From assembly GCA_017548125.1 (NCBI GenBank), contig JAFYNK010000055.1, positions 1-64,000 of the forward strand: DNA of 64,000 bases, given 5' to 3'. The DNA comes from Bacteroidales bacterium. Lineage in GTDB: Bacteria; Bacteroidota; Bacteroidia; Bacteroidales; F082. The stretch's first letter is position 1, and every line of letters begins with the position of its first letter. Positions 15,067-23,438 of this stretch are shown here, piece by piece. Both the position numbers and the translations under genes were made by a program. A model generated the notes under the pieces. The model searched no databases. It was given only the letters and a program-made list of their open reading frames with translations, and was not told the DNA's origin.

Positions 15067-17171
15067 ACTGCACATCCTCCTCCGGCAGCCATCTTAATGA
15101 ATAGAGTATCGCTGGATGATACGGTTTTCTTTTCTATCTTATATGAAGTAGGATTCGTTTCCCAATGGGCGTCATCACCGTCGGCATAGATGGTTGTTTC
15201 GTATTGATAGTCTTTTTCTAAGAATGTTAGCGGAATGGCGATCTCACGCGCCTCGCCGTCAGTGGCCGCTCCTAAAAAGAAATCCTCTCCGGCTCGGCGC
15301 ACAATCGCTACATATTCTCCAGGCTCGCCCTGCAGCGCCTCTGACCAGTCACAGTCGGGATTGAAGTCGCGGAAAAACTGAAACGCAGGATGCCCCTCGT
15401 AATGCTCTATCATGTCAGATGCCATCTGTAATGGCGAATATAATATCACCCAGTTTGCCAACTGTTTAGCAAGTGTAGTGTTGACTCTGCTGTTGCCTTT
15501 GTCGTTGCCGTTCCATTTCTTGCGCAACGGCGAGTGACGGCTGTTCTCGAATAATATGTCGAATGTCCCAGGAGTGTAGTCCAGCGGTCCTGCGAGCAGT
15601 CGTGTGAAAGGAAGCATGACATGATGTTCTGGTGGGTTGCCCTCGCTCCAGGCGTTCCACTCCATGCCGCGAGCGCCCTCGCGTGTCATCATGTTAGGGT
15701 AGGTACGTCGTATCCCTGTCGCCTTGATAGGCTCATGGACGTCGAGCGTAATCTTATGTCTCGCTGCGGCCTTAACGACATTCCTATAATGACGTACGTT
15801 ATATTGTCCGTGATGGTTGTGGTTGTCAGGGAGACTTCCTGCATAACCGGTTTTCACGCAGTTGATGCCTTTCTCCTTGGTCCAGCGGAATGTCTCATCT
15901 AATTGGTTCTCATAGCTGATGACGTCGCCGCCAGTCTCGTGATGACCTATGACCTCTATGCCTTTCTCTTTGGCGTAACGCATAATCTCATCGATGTCGA
16001 AGTCGGCGTATGGCTTGGTGTAGTCAAAACCATGTAAAGACACGCCGCCTTGTGTCTCGGAAGTGCCAATCCAGCTTTCCCAGCCTTCGTTCCATCCTTC
16101 GAAAAGGACAGCGTCGATGTTGTTGGCAGCGGCGAAATCGATGTAACGCTTCGCGTTTTCTGTGGTGGCGCCATGTCGCTCGTCCATGACCCAGCTCTCA
16201 ACGCCGAGGTGCATGCCCCACCAGACACCGACATATTTCATCGGACGAATCCATGAAAGATCGCCCTCCAAGACGCAAGGCTCGTTGAGATTTAAAATGA
16301 GATTGGAGTTGATAAGACCAACGGCTTTATCGGAAATCTGTATTGTACGCCAAGGACTTATGAAATTGTCTTTTTCAAAAATCGCCTTCGTCTTGTCAGG
16401 ATAAGGAGCAAGTTGAACCTTGAACTCTGAACTTTGAACTCTGAACTTTTCTTCGAATCCTTTTACCTTTTGCCTTTCGTCTTTTGTCAGACGAAGTCTC
16501 AAGGTCATCTCAGGAAAATCCGTCAACGCCGCTTCGTGAATGCTCGCGTAAATTGCCTCAGACTTACTTGTAGTCTTGTAGTCTTGTGGCCTTGTGGCCT
16601 TAAAAGTAAAAGGAGTATTGGCATTGTCAACTTCGTTTAAAGGAAGAGTACGATATAAAAGTTCGTAAGTCTCGAAACTTGCAGGTATTGACCATGAGGT
16701 GCCGTTTTCTTTTATGTTGAAAGATGTTAACTCGTTGGTTAATATTATCTTGTCGGTATCTTTGATACGATATTCATAACGGAATCCTAGGCCGTCGTCG
16801 AAGAGACGGAAACGCATAGTAAGGAAAACGCTGTCTTCGTTGGCGAGATAAACAGACATTTCGTTGTAATGGTTACGGATGACTTTGTTTTCTCCCCAAA
16901 TCTGTTCCCAAGTCTCATCTTTAGAAGTGAATTCTGTCTTTATTATTTCGAAGGAATTGCTGAGGTTTAAACCATCCTTTGCTTCAAAACCTAATCGAGA
17001 ATCGTCGATGAAAATGTTGCCGCCGACTTTGACGTTATACGATATAAAGCCTTCATTGTCAATGTTGAATCTTAGACGGATATTCTTGTCAGGAGAATAT
17101 ATTTCCGTTTTGCGAGACGAACAAGATGGTATCAGAAGAAGTGATATGATGATGAATATGATTCTTTTCAT
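15048..17171 (-). CDS. GH97 alpha-glucosidase (SusB-type, inverting), probable lipoprotein
   Basis: 707 residues. Releases glucose from alpha-glucans or maltooligosaccharides in the periplasm. A short signal with a possible lipobox (LLIPSCSS, Cys17) begins the protein. The calcium/catalytic glutamates of the inverting SusB subgroup are present with the right spacing: Glu412 (GHHETGG), Glu480 (LDVHEPI) and Glu504 (ARGMEWNAW). RTYPNMMTREG and LPFTRLLAGPLDYTPG are family landmarks. Two loops, residues about 190-204 and 226-262, are longer than I expect for the family and are encoded by intergenic-type repeat words in frame (RPQDYKTTSK; FRVQSSEFKVQ). No SusCD partners are nearby. Confidence 0.88.
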   Translation of the reverse strand: MKRIIFIIISLLLIPSCSSRKTEIYSPDKNIRLRFNIDNEGFISYNVKVGGNIFIDDSRLGFEAKDGLNLSNSFEIIKTEFTSKDETWEQIWGENKVIRNHYNEMSVYLANEDSVFLTMRFRLFDDGLGFRYEYRIKDTDKIILTNELTSFNIKENGTSWSIPASFETYELLYRTLPLNEVDNANTPFTFKATRPQDYKTTSKSEAIYASIHEAALTDFPEMTLRLRLTKDERQKVKGFEEKFRVQSSEFKVQLAPYPDKTKAIFEKDNFISPWRTIQISDKAVGLINSNLILNLNEPCVLEGDLSWIRPMKYVGVWWGMHLGVESWVMDERHGATTENAKRYIDFAAANNIDAVLFEGWNEGWESWIGTSETQGGVSLHGFDYTKPYADFDIDEIMRYAKEKGIEVIGHHETGGDVISYENQLDETFRWTKEKGINCVKTGYAGSLPDNHNHHGQYNVRHYRNVVKAAARHKITLDVHEPIKATGIRRTYPNMMTREGARGMEWNAWSEGNPPEHHVMLPFTRLLAGPLDYTPGTFDILFENSRHSPLRKKWNGNDKGNSRVNTTLAKQLANWVILYSPLQMASDMIEHYEGHPAFQFFRDFNPDCDWSEALQGEPGEYVAIVRRAGEDFFLGAATDGEAREIAIPLTFLEKDYQYETTIYADGDDAHWETNPTSYKIEKKTVSSSDTLFIKMAAGGGCAVNFKTL
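16413..16450. repeat. Degenerate word array inside the GH97 gene (tgaactctgaact type)
   Basis: A run of tgaacct, tgaactc and tgaactt words, written in frame through the GH97 coding region and translated on the minus strand as FRVQSSEFKVQ. Such arrays elsewhere in the window are intergenic. Confidence 0.75.
16460..16488. repeat. Degenerate word array inside the GH97 gene (ttttgcc / ttttgtc type)
   Basis: Words cttttacc, ttttgcc, tttcgtc, ttttgtc, the same vocabulary as the intergenic arrays at 1435-1464 and 39932-39967. On the coding strand it yields TKDERQKVKG in the extended loop. Confidence 0.7.
16567..16601. repeat. Degenerate word array inside the GH97 gene (cttgtagt / cttgtggc type)
   Basis: Words cttgtagt, cttgtagt, cttgtggc, cttgtggc. 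The same vocabulary appears intergenically at 45831-45864 before the ABC-F gene. On the coding strand it gives KATRPQDYKTTSK. Confidence 0.75.
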
Positions 17172-17240
17172 GGGAAAAATTTTATGTCACAAATGTACGA
17201 TTTTTTAAGATGCAAAATAGTTTTTTTACTTTGAGTGTCT

Positions 17241-17270
17241 TTGTCTTTATGACTTAAAAAAGTATCTTTG
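17241..17270 (+). promoter_or_regulatory. Promoter of the second GNAT gene
   Basis: TTG at 17241-17243, 19 bases, TATCTTTG at 17263-17270, then the ATG at 17288. A minus-strand TACATTTG (17190-17197) nearby may serve the divergent GH97 gene. Confidence 0.6.
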
Positions 17271-17287
17271 CAAATAAAATTTATCTT

Positions 17288-17758
17288 ATGATTCGTAAAG
17301 CGAAAGAAAACGATATTCCTCGGATTTTGGACTTGCTATCACAAGTGAATGACGTTCATGCTGAAGGACGTCCTGATTTTTTCATAAAAGGTCAAAGGAA
17401 ATATACAGAGATTGAGTTGATAGGTATTCTCAATGACGAACTCACTCCGGTCTTTGTATGTGAAGAAGATGATGATATAAAAGGTTATGCTTTCTGTGTT
17501 CTTCAGGATTTGAGTAAATGCAATAATCTTCATCCGGATAAAAGTCTGTATATCGACGATATCTGCGTTGATGAAAAATACCGTCGTCATGGAGTAGGAC
17601 GAAAGCTATATTATTTTGTGCTTCAATATGCTAAGGAGGAAGGATGTTTTAATGTTACTTTGAATGTGTGGGATAAGAATCCGGATGCGAGAGCGTTTTA
17701 CGAGAGCATGGGGATGACTGTGCAGAAGGTTTGCATGGAAAAGACGTTGAATATTTAA
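17288..17758 (+). CDS. GNAT-family N-acetyltransferase
   Basis: 156 residues. The acetyl-CoA loop is YRRHGVGRKLYYF after the strand SLYIDDICVDEKY; motif B is WDKNPDARAFYESMGM. N-terminal MIRKAKENDIPRILDLLSQV is the standard first strand and helix. The acceptor is unknown. It has its own promoter and lies before the hydrogenase operon with a 180-base gap that holds only that operon's promoter. Confidence 0.85.
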   Translation: MIRKAKENDIPRILDLLSQVNDVHAEGRPDFFIKGQRKYTEIELIGILNDELTPVFVCEEDDDIKGYAFCVLQDLSKCNNLHPDKSLYIDDICVDEKYRRHGVGRKLYYFVLQYAKEEGCFNVTLNVWDKNPDARAFYESMGMTVQKVCMEKTLNI

Positions 17759-17808
17759 AGGTGATTTACAATTTTTTAAAGCTTGGTGATTTTTTATTTA
17801 AAAAAACA

Positions 17809-17839
17809 TTGGTTTAGAAAAAAATAAATATTACATTTG
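17809..17839 (+). promoter_or_regulatory. Promoter of the hydrogenase-rex operon
   Basis: TTG at 17809-17811, 20 bases, TACATTTG at 17832-17839. The leader to the ATG at 17940 is about 95 bases and very AT-rich. No other promoter is seen before the end of rex, so the five genes probably form one transcript. Confidence 0.55.
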
Positions 17840-17939
17840 TTGCTCGAAAGATATTAGTGCAGATTGAAGAATTATTATTGAAATTATTTAAATTAATATT
17901 GATTCTTAATCAATTATCAATAAGTTAAAATTTTTTGAT

Positions 17940-18230
17940 ATGACTACCATTAAAGTATGCGTCGGCAGTTCATGCCATTTAAAAGGTTCATACGATGTTA
18001 TAGAAGCCTTTAAAGAGATATTGAAAAAATACGATGTAGAAGATGCAGTTGATCTTCAAGCAAGTTTCTGCCTAGGATTCTGCGATAAGGGTGTAGTTGT
18101 AAATGCAGATAGTTTTGAAGGACCAAAGGTTCAAAAGCTCGGTGATGATATTCTCTTTATTCATAATGTCAATAAAGATAATGCAGAAGAGCTTTTTGCA
18201 AAAGAAATTTATCCATTGTTGAATTTATAA
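17940..18230 (+). CDS. Thioredoxin-like [2Fe-2S] ferredoxin (NuoE/HydC-like)
   Basis: 96 residues. Cys7 and Cys12 (VCVGSSCHLKGS) plus Cys44 and Cys48 (FCLGFCDKG) give the C-x4-C...C-x3-C pattern of thioredoxin-fold [2Fe-2S] proteins such as NuoE and the HydC subunit of multimeric hydrogenases. It lacks the N-terminal helical part of full NuoE. As first gene of the operon it probably shuttles electrons to or from one of the two hydrogenases. Confidence 0.85.
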   Translation: MTTIKVCVGSSCHLKGSYDVIEAFKEILKKYDVEDAVDLQASFCLGFCDKGVVVNADSFEGPKVQKLGDDILFIHNVNKDNAEELFAKEIYPLLNL

Positions 18231-18261
18231 TTCGTAACATATTTCGTCAAAATCATAAATC

Positions 18262-19968
18262 ATGGCGGATTATTTAGAATTTAAAGACGCTAAATGTAAG
18301 GATTGTTATAAGTGCCTGAGAGAATGTCCCGTTAAGGCTATTGAGATTAAAGGTCATCAGGCGAGAATTATTGAAAGTCGATGCATTTTGTGCGGTCATT
18401 GTACTTTGATTTGTCCGCAAAATGCTAAGATAGTTCATAGTTCTTTGCATGAGGTGAAGATGATACTCAATAGTGGAGCGAAAGTCATTGCGAGTGTCGC
18501 TCCGTCTTTTATCTCAAGTTTTGGCCTGAAGGATTTTAACGTGTTTAAGATTGCTTTGGCCAAGCTGGGTTTCTTCGATGCAGGAGAGACTGCCTACGGA
18601 GCAGAACTCGTTACGGAACAATACAAAGCATTGCTAGAGTCTGGAAATTATAAGAACTTCATCACCTCGGCTTGTCCTGCGGTATGCCGTCTCATTCAGG
18701 CCTATTATCCAAAGGCGCTGCAATACTTGGCTCCCGTCGATTCGCCGATGATGGCGCATGCCAAGATGATGAAGAGACAGTTTCCTGATGCCAAGATTAT
18801 TTTCATAGGCCCTTGCATAGCAAAGAAACGTGAGGCTTATGAAAGCGGCATCATCGACGGCGTCCTTACTTTCGAAGATGTTCAGAAATTATTACAAGAA
18901 AAAAATATAGTCCTCGAAGATATAACCAATATTGCTCTTGAAGATAAAGATGCGACGGCTTGCCTTTCAAAGGCTTATCCTATAAGTCATGGCATTATAA
19001 AGTCATTTCCTTATCTCCCTAAAGGTTATGATTATATGGCTGTCGATGGTCCGGATCGCTGCGTTGATGCTCTTCAGAATATAGATAGCCTGGAAAATGT
19101 CTTCCTGGAAATGAATATATGTAAAGACGGTTGCGTTAATGGACCGTGCAGTATCCCTGCTAAAGGCGGCAGCATTAAGGCAACGTCGGATGTCATTAAA
19201 TATGTTGCTGACGAGGTTAAGAACATGCCTCCTCGTCAGTGTCAGAGACATGACATCGACCTTAATAAGACGTATCCACGCATTAGAAATAATAGTATGC
19301 CTCCGCCGGAACGCGAGATAAGAAATATCTTGGCTAAAATTGGCAAGCATTCTTCAGAAGATGAACTTAATTGCTCTGCTTGCGGCTACAATACATGCCG
19401 CGATAAGGCCTGGGCTGTATATAACGGCTATTCCGACGTGGAGATTTGTCTTCCTTATATGCGTGAACGCGCCGAGTCGCTCTCGTACGAGATTATCCAG
19501 AATAGCCCTAATGGCATCATGCTCCTGGATTCGGATTTCTATGTTATTGACACTAACAGAAAACTCCGCGAGCTGCTGGGTATAACAGCTGCTAATGTCA
19601 AAGGTCGTCATGCTAAGGATTTCTTGAATCTCGTTGACTTTATGATCGCTTATAACGAGAAACGTAATGTTACGGTGGAAAAGATGTTTATCCCTTCAAC
19701 AGGTAAATATATCGACTTGTCAATAACTTATCTTCAAGACCAGAATGTTCTTTTCGCTATTATGAAAGACGTCTCTGATGAAGTTAATTATGACTTGGAA
19801 ATCAATAAGGTGAAGATGGAAACATTGAAGACTACCGACGAGGTTATCAAGAAACAGATGCGCGTGGCTCAGGAAATAGCGTCGCTTCTTGGCGAAACGA
19901 CAGCAGAAACAAAAATAGCGCTCTTGAAATTGAAAAAGACACTATCAGAAGAAAATGATAAAAGATAA
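18262..19968 (+). CDS. PAS-containing sensory [FeFe] hydrogenase (group C, HsfB-type)
   Basis: 568 residues. Order of parts: two [4Fe-4S] motifs (Cys12-15-18-22 and Cys41-44-47-51), the H-cluster domain (about 60-310), an Fe-S domain (Cys371, 374, 379; CSACGYNTC), a PAS domain (about 415-515) and a helical C-terminus. H-cluster ligands are present: Cys138 (TSACP), Cys185 (GPCIAKK) and Cys287/Cys291 (NICKDGCVNGP). The residue before Cys138, normally the proton-relay cysteine of fast hydrogenases, is Ala137. This fits a slow H2 sensor and not a metabolic enzyme. PAS plus the adjacent phosphatase suggests it signals H2 or redox state. No maturation genes (hydEFG) are in the window. Confidence 0.88.
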   Translation: MADYLEFKDAKCKDCYKCLRECPVKAIEIKGHQARIIESRCILCGHCTLICPQNAKIVHSSLHEVKMILNSGAKVIASVAPSFISSFGLKDFNVFKIALAKLGFFDAGETAYGAELVTEQYKALLESGNYKNFITSACPAVCRLIQAYYPKALQYLAPVDSPMMAHAKMMKRQFPDAKIIFIGPCIAKKREAYESGIIDGVLTFEDVQKLLQEKNIVLEDITNIALEDKDATACLSKAYPISHGIIKSFPYLPKGYDYMAVDGPDRCVDALQNIDSLENVFLEMNICKDGCVNGPCSIPAKGGSIKATSDVIKYVADEVKNMPPRQCQRHDIDLNKTYPRIRNNSMPPPEREIRNILAKIGKHSSEDELNCSACGYNTCRDKAWAVYNGYSDVEICLPYMRERAESLSYEIIQNSPNGIMLLDSDFYVIDTNRKLRELLGITAANVKGRHAKDFLNLVDFMIAYNEKRNVTVEKMFIPSTGKYIDLSITYLQDQNVLFAIMKDVSDEVNYDLEINKVKMETLKTTDEVIKKQMRVAQEIASLLGETTAETKIALLKLKKTLSEENDKR

Positions 19969-19974
19969 GAAGTG

Positions 19975-21135
19975 ATGGAATTATGCTTGGAATATGGTTG
20001 CGCTTCGGTGAATAAATTCGGCGAAGAACTGTGCGGCGACAATGTCGTTAGCGTGGTCGATGGCGACTATACTACACTTGTGCTTGCCGATGGCTTGGGT
20101 AGCGGAGTGAAGGCTAACATCCTTTCTACTCTCACTTCCAAGATTCTATGTACTATGGCAGCCAACGGCATAGATATTGACGAGTGCGTTGAGACTATAG
20201 TGCAGACTCTGCCTATCTGTCATGTGAGAGGCGTGGCATATTCCACTTTCTCGTTGATACACGTCAATAATGAAGGCAAAGGCTTCTTATACGAATTTGA
20301 TAATCCTCAGGCTATTTGTTATCATGATGGAAAATGTATTGATCTTGAAAGAGAAAAACTGACTATCTGTGATAAGCCTGTTTATAAATCGGAACTTAAT
20401 TTAAAAGAAAACGATGTCGTCATGGTGATGTCGGACGGGACAATACACGCTGGAATAGGTCAGATATTGAACTTCGGCTGGGAACGTCGGCAAATCATGG
20501 AACATCTTGATAGAAATATAAAACCTAATATGTCGGCAAGAGCGGTAGCTTGTCTTCTGACATCCGCCTGCAATGACCTTTATCTTGACAAGCCTGGCGA
20601 TGATACAACGGTGGCAGCCGTCAAACTGCGTCGCCGCGTCAATGTCAATATCATGGTCGGACCTCCTGTCGATAAGGAGAAAGATAACTTCTATGTGGAA
20701 CGTTTTATGGAAGGTGCAGACAAGACTATCGTATGCGGCGGAACAAGTTCTCAGATAGTGGCTCGTTATCTTAACAAACCACTTCGCACTAGCTTCGACT
20801 TCCCCGACAAAGACGTGCCGCCTATCGGCTTCATAGAAGGCATCGACCTGGCAACAGAAGGCGTTCTTACGTTGAGACGCCTGCTCGAATTGTCAGAGAA
20901 GTATATTTCTATCAATGACTTGACACCAAAGACGTTTGCAAGACAAGATGGAGCTTCACTCTTGGCTAATATGCTGTTTGAGGAAGCTACACATGTTAAA
21001 TTTTTCGTGGGACAAAGCGTCAACGTGGCTCATCAAGGGCTGCCTATCGACATCACCATGAAAATGAAACTTGTAGAGAAACTGGCGTCTAATATTCGTG
21101 AAATGGGAAAAAATGTAATATTAAATTATGATTAA
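19975..21135 (+). CDS. SpoIIE/PP2C-type protein phosphatase of the H2-sensing module
   Basis: 386 residues. The PP2C-type metal-binding motifs are LADGLGSGVKAN, VMVMSDGTIHAGIG and GDDTTVAAVKL, which places the N-terminal 225 residues in the SpoIIE/PP2C phosphatase family. The C-terminal 160 residues (from NIMVGPP) are of unknown fold. The gene follows the sensory hydrogenase with a gap of only 6 bases; a GTG at 19972 is an alternative start. PP2C-type genes are known neighbours of group C hydrogenases, so it is inferred to be the output enzyme, dephosphorylating a serine or threonine on an unknown partner. Confidence 0.82.
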   Translation: MELCLEYGCASVNKFGEELCGDNVVSVVDGDYTTLVLADGLGSGVKANILSTLTSKILCTMAANGIDIDECVETIVQTLPICHVRGVAYSTFSLIHVNNEGKGFLYEFDNPQAICYHDGKCIDLEREKLTICDKPVYKSELNLKENDVVMVMSDGTIHAGIGQILNFGWERRQIMEHLDRNIKPNMSARAVACLLTSACNDLYLDKPGDDTTVAAVKLRRRVNVNIMVGPPVDKEKDNFYVERFMEGADKTIVCGGTSSQIVARYLNKPLRTSFDFPDKDVPPIGFIEGIDLATEGVLTLRRLLELSEKYISINDLTPKTFARQDGASLLANMLFEEATHVKFFVGQSVNVAHQGLPIDITMKMKLVEKLASNIREMGKNVILNYD

Positions 21136-21144
21136 TTTTAAAAT

Positions 21145-22584
21145 ATGAGTACAAACAAAAGAGTTTTTGACACAAACGTTCAGATCGTAAAGTATAACGT
21201 TTTGAAAGAAGTTATCCGCCGTGCTTACGAAGGCGGTTTGGAAGATGCTTATTATGAAATCCCTAAGGTAATATGCCCAGGTCCTAAACCTCAAATTCGT
21301 TGCTGCGTTTACAAAGAAAGAACCATCATCCAAGATAGAATCAAATTGGCAATGGGTGGCGATAAAAACAATCCTAACCCAGTGGAAGTTATCGATATAG
21401 CTTGTGACGAATGTCCAGCTGAAGGCGTAATGGTTACACCTGCTTGCCGTGGATGTATCGTTCACGCTTGTCAAGATGTATGTCCTAAAGGCGCTATCTC
21501 AATAGTAAACCAACACGCTGTTGTAGATAAGGAAAAATGTATCGAATGCGGTAAATGTGCAAAGGCTTGTCCTTACACAGCTATCATTATGCAACATCGT
21601 CCATGTATGGTAAGCTGTAAAGTGAAAGCTATCACTATCGATGAAAACAAAAAGGCTAAAATTGATAATGACAAATGTATCTCTTGCGGTGCTTGTGTCT
21701 ATAAATGTCCTTTCGGAGCTATTACAGACAAGTCATACGTCCTCGACATCATCGATATGTTGAAGAAGTCAGAAAACAATACCAAATATAATGTATATGC
21801 AGTTATCGCTCCTGCTATCGTAAGTCAATGCCGCTTCGGCAGACCAACACAGGTTGTTACTGCAATCCAAAAACTTGGTTTCCATCAAGTTGTAGAAGCA
21901 GCTCTCGGTGCTGACATCACTCTCTATAACGAGGCTTTGGAATGGAAAGAAAAAGGTTTGATGACAACATCATGCTGTCCATCATACGTTGCATTCATCG
22001 AAAAGAACTTCCCAGAATTGGTAAAACATATCTCACACTCAGTCTCTCCAATGATTATGACAGCACAGTTGATAAAACACTCAGACCCAACAGCTAAGGT
22101 CGTTTTCATCGGACCATGTGCTTCAAAGAAAGCTGAATTTAAATTGGAAAAGACAGGCGGCGCTATCGACTGCGTGATGTCATTTGAAGAGTTACAAGCA
22201 TTCTTGGATGCTCGTGGCATCGATACAGTAGATTGTGAAGATACAGTATTAGACAACGGTTCATTCTATGGAAGAATCTTCGCTAAGTCAGGCGGTATCG
22301 TTCAAGGTCTCCTCGACGTTGCTAAAGATCTTAACGTTGAAGGTCTTAAACCAATAGTGATGAGCGGCATAGATGAATGTAGAGCTAACTTGATGAAGTT
22401 GAAGTTCGGTAAGGCGACAGAAAACTTCTTCGAAGGTATGGCCTGCGAAGGCGGCTGCCTCAACGGACCACTCTGTATCACTCATAGCCCTCGTAACATC
22501 GTTGACGTTGACAAATACGGTAACGAAGCAAAAGAAAAGACTATATACAATTCTGTTAAACTTTATGAAATGACAAAAGAATGA
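21145..22584 (+). CDS. [FeFe] hydrogenase, group B (monomeric, ferredoxin-like N-terminus)
   Basis: 479 residues. The N-terminal 190 residues carry many cysteines for [4Fe-4S] clusters (CDECPAEG, CIECGKCAKACP, CISCGACVYKCP). The H-cluster domain has the full active motifs: TSCCPSY with both Cys277 and Cys278, GPCASKKAE (Cys325) and GMACEGGCLNG (Cys434, Cys438). In contrast to the upstream sensor, the proton-relay cysteine is kept, so this should be a catalytic enzyme, exchanging electrons with ferredoxin for H2 evolution or uptake. Its stop overlaps the rex start by four bases (ATGA). Confidence 0.9.
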   Translation: MSTNKRVFDTNVQIVKYNVLKEVIRRAYEGGLEDAYYEIPKVICPGPKPQIRCCVYKERTIIQDRIKLAMGGDKNNPNPVEVIDIACDECPAEGVMVTPACRGCIVHACQDVCPKGAISIVNQHAVVDKEKCIECGKCAKACPYTAIIMQHRPCMVSCKVKAITIDENKKAKIDNDKCISCGACVYKCPFGAITDKSYVLDIIDMLKKSENNTKYNVYAVIAPAIVSQCRFGRPTQVVTAIQKLGFHQVVEAALGADITLYNEALEWKEKGLMTTSCCPSYVAFIEKNFPELVKHISHSVSPMIMTAQLIKHSDPTAKVVFIGPCASKKAEFKLEKTGGAIDCVMSFEELQAFLDARGIDTVDCEDTVLDNGSFYGRIFAKSGGIVQGLLDVAKDLNVEGLKPIVMSGIDECRANLMKLKFGKATENFFEGMACEGGCLNGPLCITHSPRNIVDVDKYGNEAKEKTIYNSVKLYEMTKE

Positions 22585-23249
22585 CAGACCCACAAACTGA
22601 ACCTATTAAGATTATCAAGACAGTCTTGAGCCGATTGCCTTTGTATTATAACTTTTTGCTTGAAAAAAGGAAAGAGAATTATCAGTATATTTCCTCTACA
22701 GTTATAGCAAAGAGTTTGAAACTCAATAATATTCAGGTAAGAAAAGACCTTGCATGCGTAAGCAGCCAATCTGGTAAGCCAAGAATGGGGTTCGAGATAG
22801 AAATGCTGATAAACGATATAGAGGAGGTTTTGGGATTCAATAATTTAGATGAAGTAGTTCTGGTGGGTGCGGGACGTTTGGGCCGCACCTTGCTGAGCTA
22901 CCAGGGTTTCATTGATTACAAATTAAATATTGTAGCCGGATTTGACACATCATTCGAACTTGTCGGGATGCAGGTTAACAACAAGCCTATACTACATATC
23001 GACAAACTCACTACAATAGTCGAACGACTCAATATAAAGATAGGTATCATAACAGTGCCAAAAGATTCAGCTCAGGAGGTGTGTGATATTATGATTAAAG
23101 CAGGAATCAAAGTTATATGGAATTTTGCGCCCGTACATCTTGAGGTTCCCGATGGTATTATAATAAAACACGAAAATCTTGCTGTTTCATTGGCGTTGCT
23201 GACGCAGAAACTTTATGATAAGGAAAATAAAATCATTGAAAATCAATAA
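22581..23249 (+). CDS. rex: Redox-sensing transcriptional repressor Rex
   Basis: 222 residues. The N-terminal winged helix (SRLPLYYNFLLEK, STVIAKSLKLNNIQVRKDLA) and the Rossmann fold with VLVGAGRLGRTLLSY are typical. Rex senses the NADH/NAD+ ratio and represses fermentative and anaerobic respiratory genes when NADH is low. Translational coupling to the hydrogenase gene is unusual and ties its level to this operon. Likely targets are the operon itself and aspA/nqr/frd next door, though no clear Rex operator was found. Confidence 0.93.
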   Translation: MTDPQTEPIKIIKTVLSRLPLYYNFLLEKRKENYQYISSTVIAKSLKLNNIQVRKDLACVSSQSGKPRMGFEIEMLINDIEEVLGFNNLDEVVLVGAGRLGRTLLSYQGFIDYKLNIVAGFDTSFELVGMQVNNKPILHIDKLTTIVERLNIKIGIITVPKDSAQEVCDIMIKAGIKVIWNFAPVHLEVPDGIIIKHENLAVSLALLTQKLYDKENKIIENQ

Positions 23250-23255
23250 TTTTAT

Positions 23256-23298
23256 ATATCGATTTAAAAATATTAAATTGTACAAAAAAAATCGATAT
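23256..23298. promoter_or_regulatory. Inverted repeat between rex and aspA
   Basis: Exact 10-base arms atatcgattt (23256-23265) and aaatcgatat (23289-23298) separated by 23 bases. It lies just upstream of the aspA -7 element. It could be an operator or part of the rex transcript end. It does not match the usual Rex site (TTGTGA-n-TCACAA). Confidence 0.4.
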
Positions 23299-23325
23299 TA
23301 AAATATCTAATATAGAAAAATATAG

Positions 23326-23333
23326 TATATTTG
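23326..23333 (+). promoter_or_regulatory. -7 element of aspA
   Basis: TATATTTG followed by CAC. No convincing -33 TTG is seen 19-21 bases upstream. The leader from here to the ATG is about 100 bases and holds a hairpin at 23375-23393. Confidence 0.5.
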
Positions 23334-23374
23334 CACAAGTTTAAATAAGGTATATAATAAACGAGAAAATGCTA

Positions 23375-23393
23375 AATCGCCATTTCGGCGATT
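23375..23393 (+). promoter_or_regulatory. Hairpin in the aspA leader
   Basis: aatcgcc, loop atttc, ggcgatt: a perfect 7-base stem in the otherwise AT-rich 5' untranslated region, 45 bases before the start codon. It could protect the message or control translation. Confidence 0.5.
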
Positions 23394-23438
23394 ACGGAAA
23401 TAAACATAATCACAGAACAGAAATAAAAATCAAACAAA

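Noticed and set aside
23256..23298. A canonical Rex operator
   Set aside because: The inverted repeat atatcgattt/aaatcgatat does not match the TTGTGA/TCACAA pattern and its arms are too far apart.
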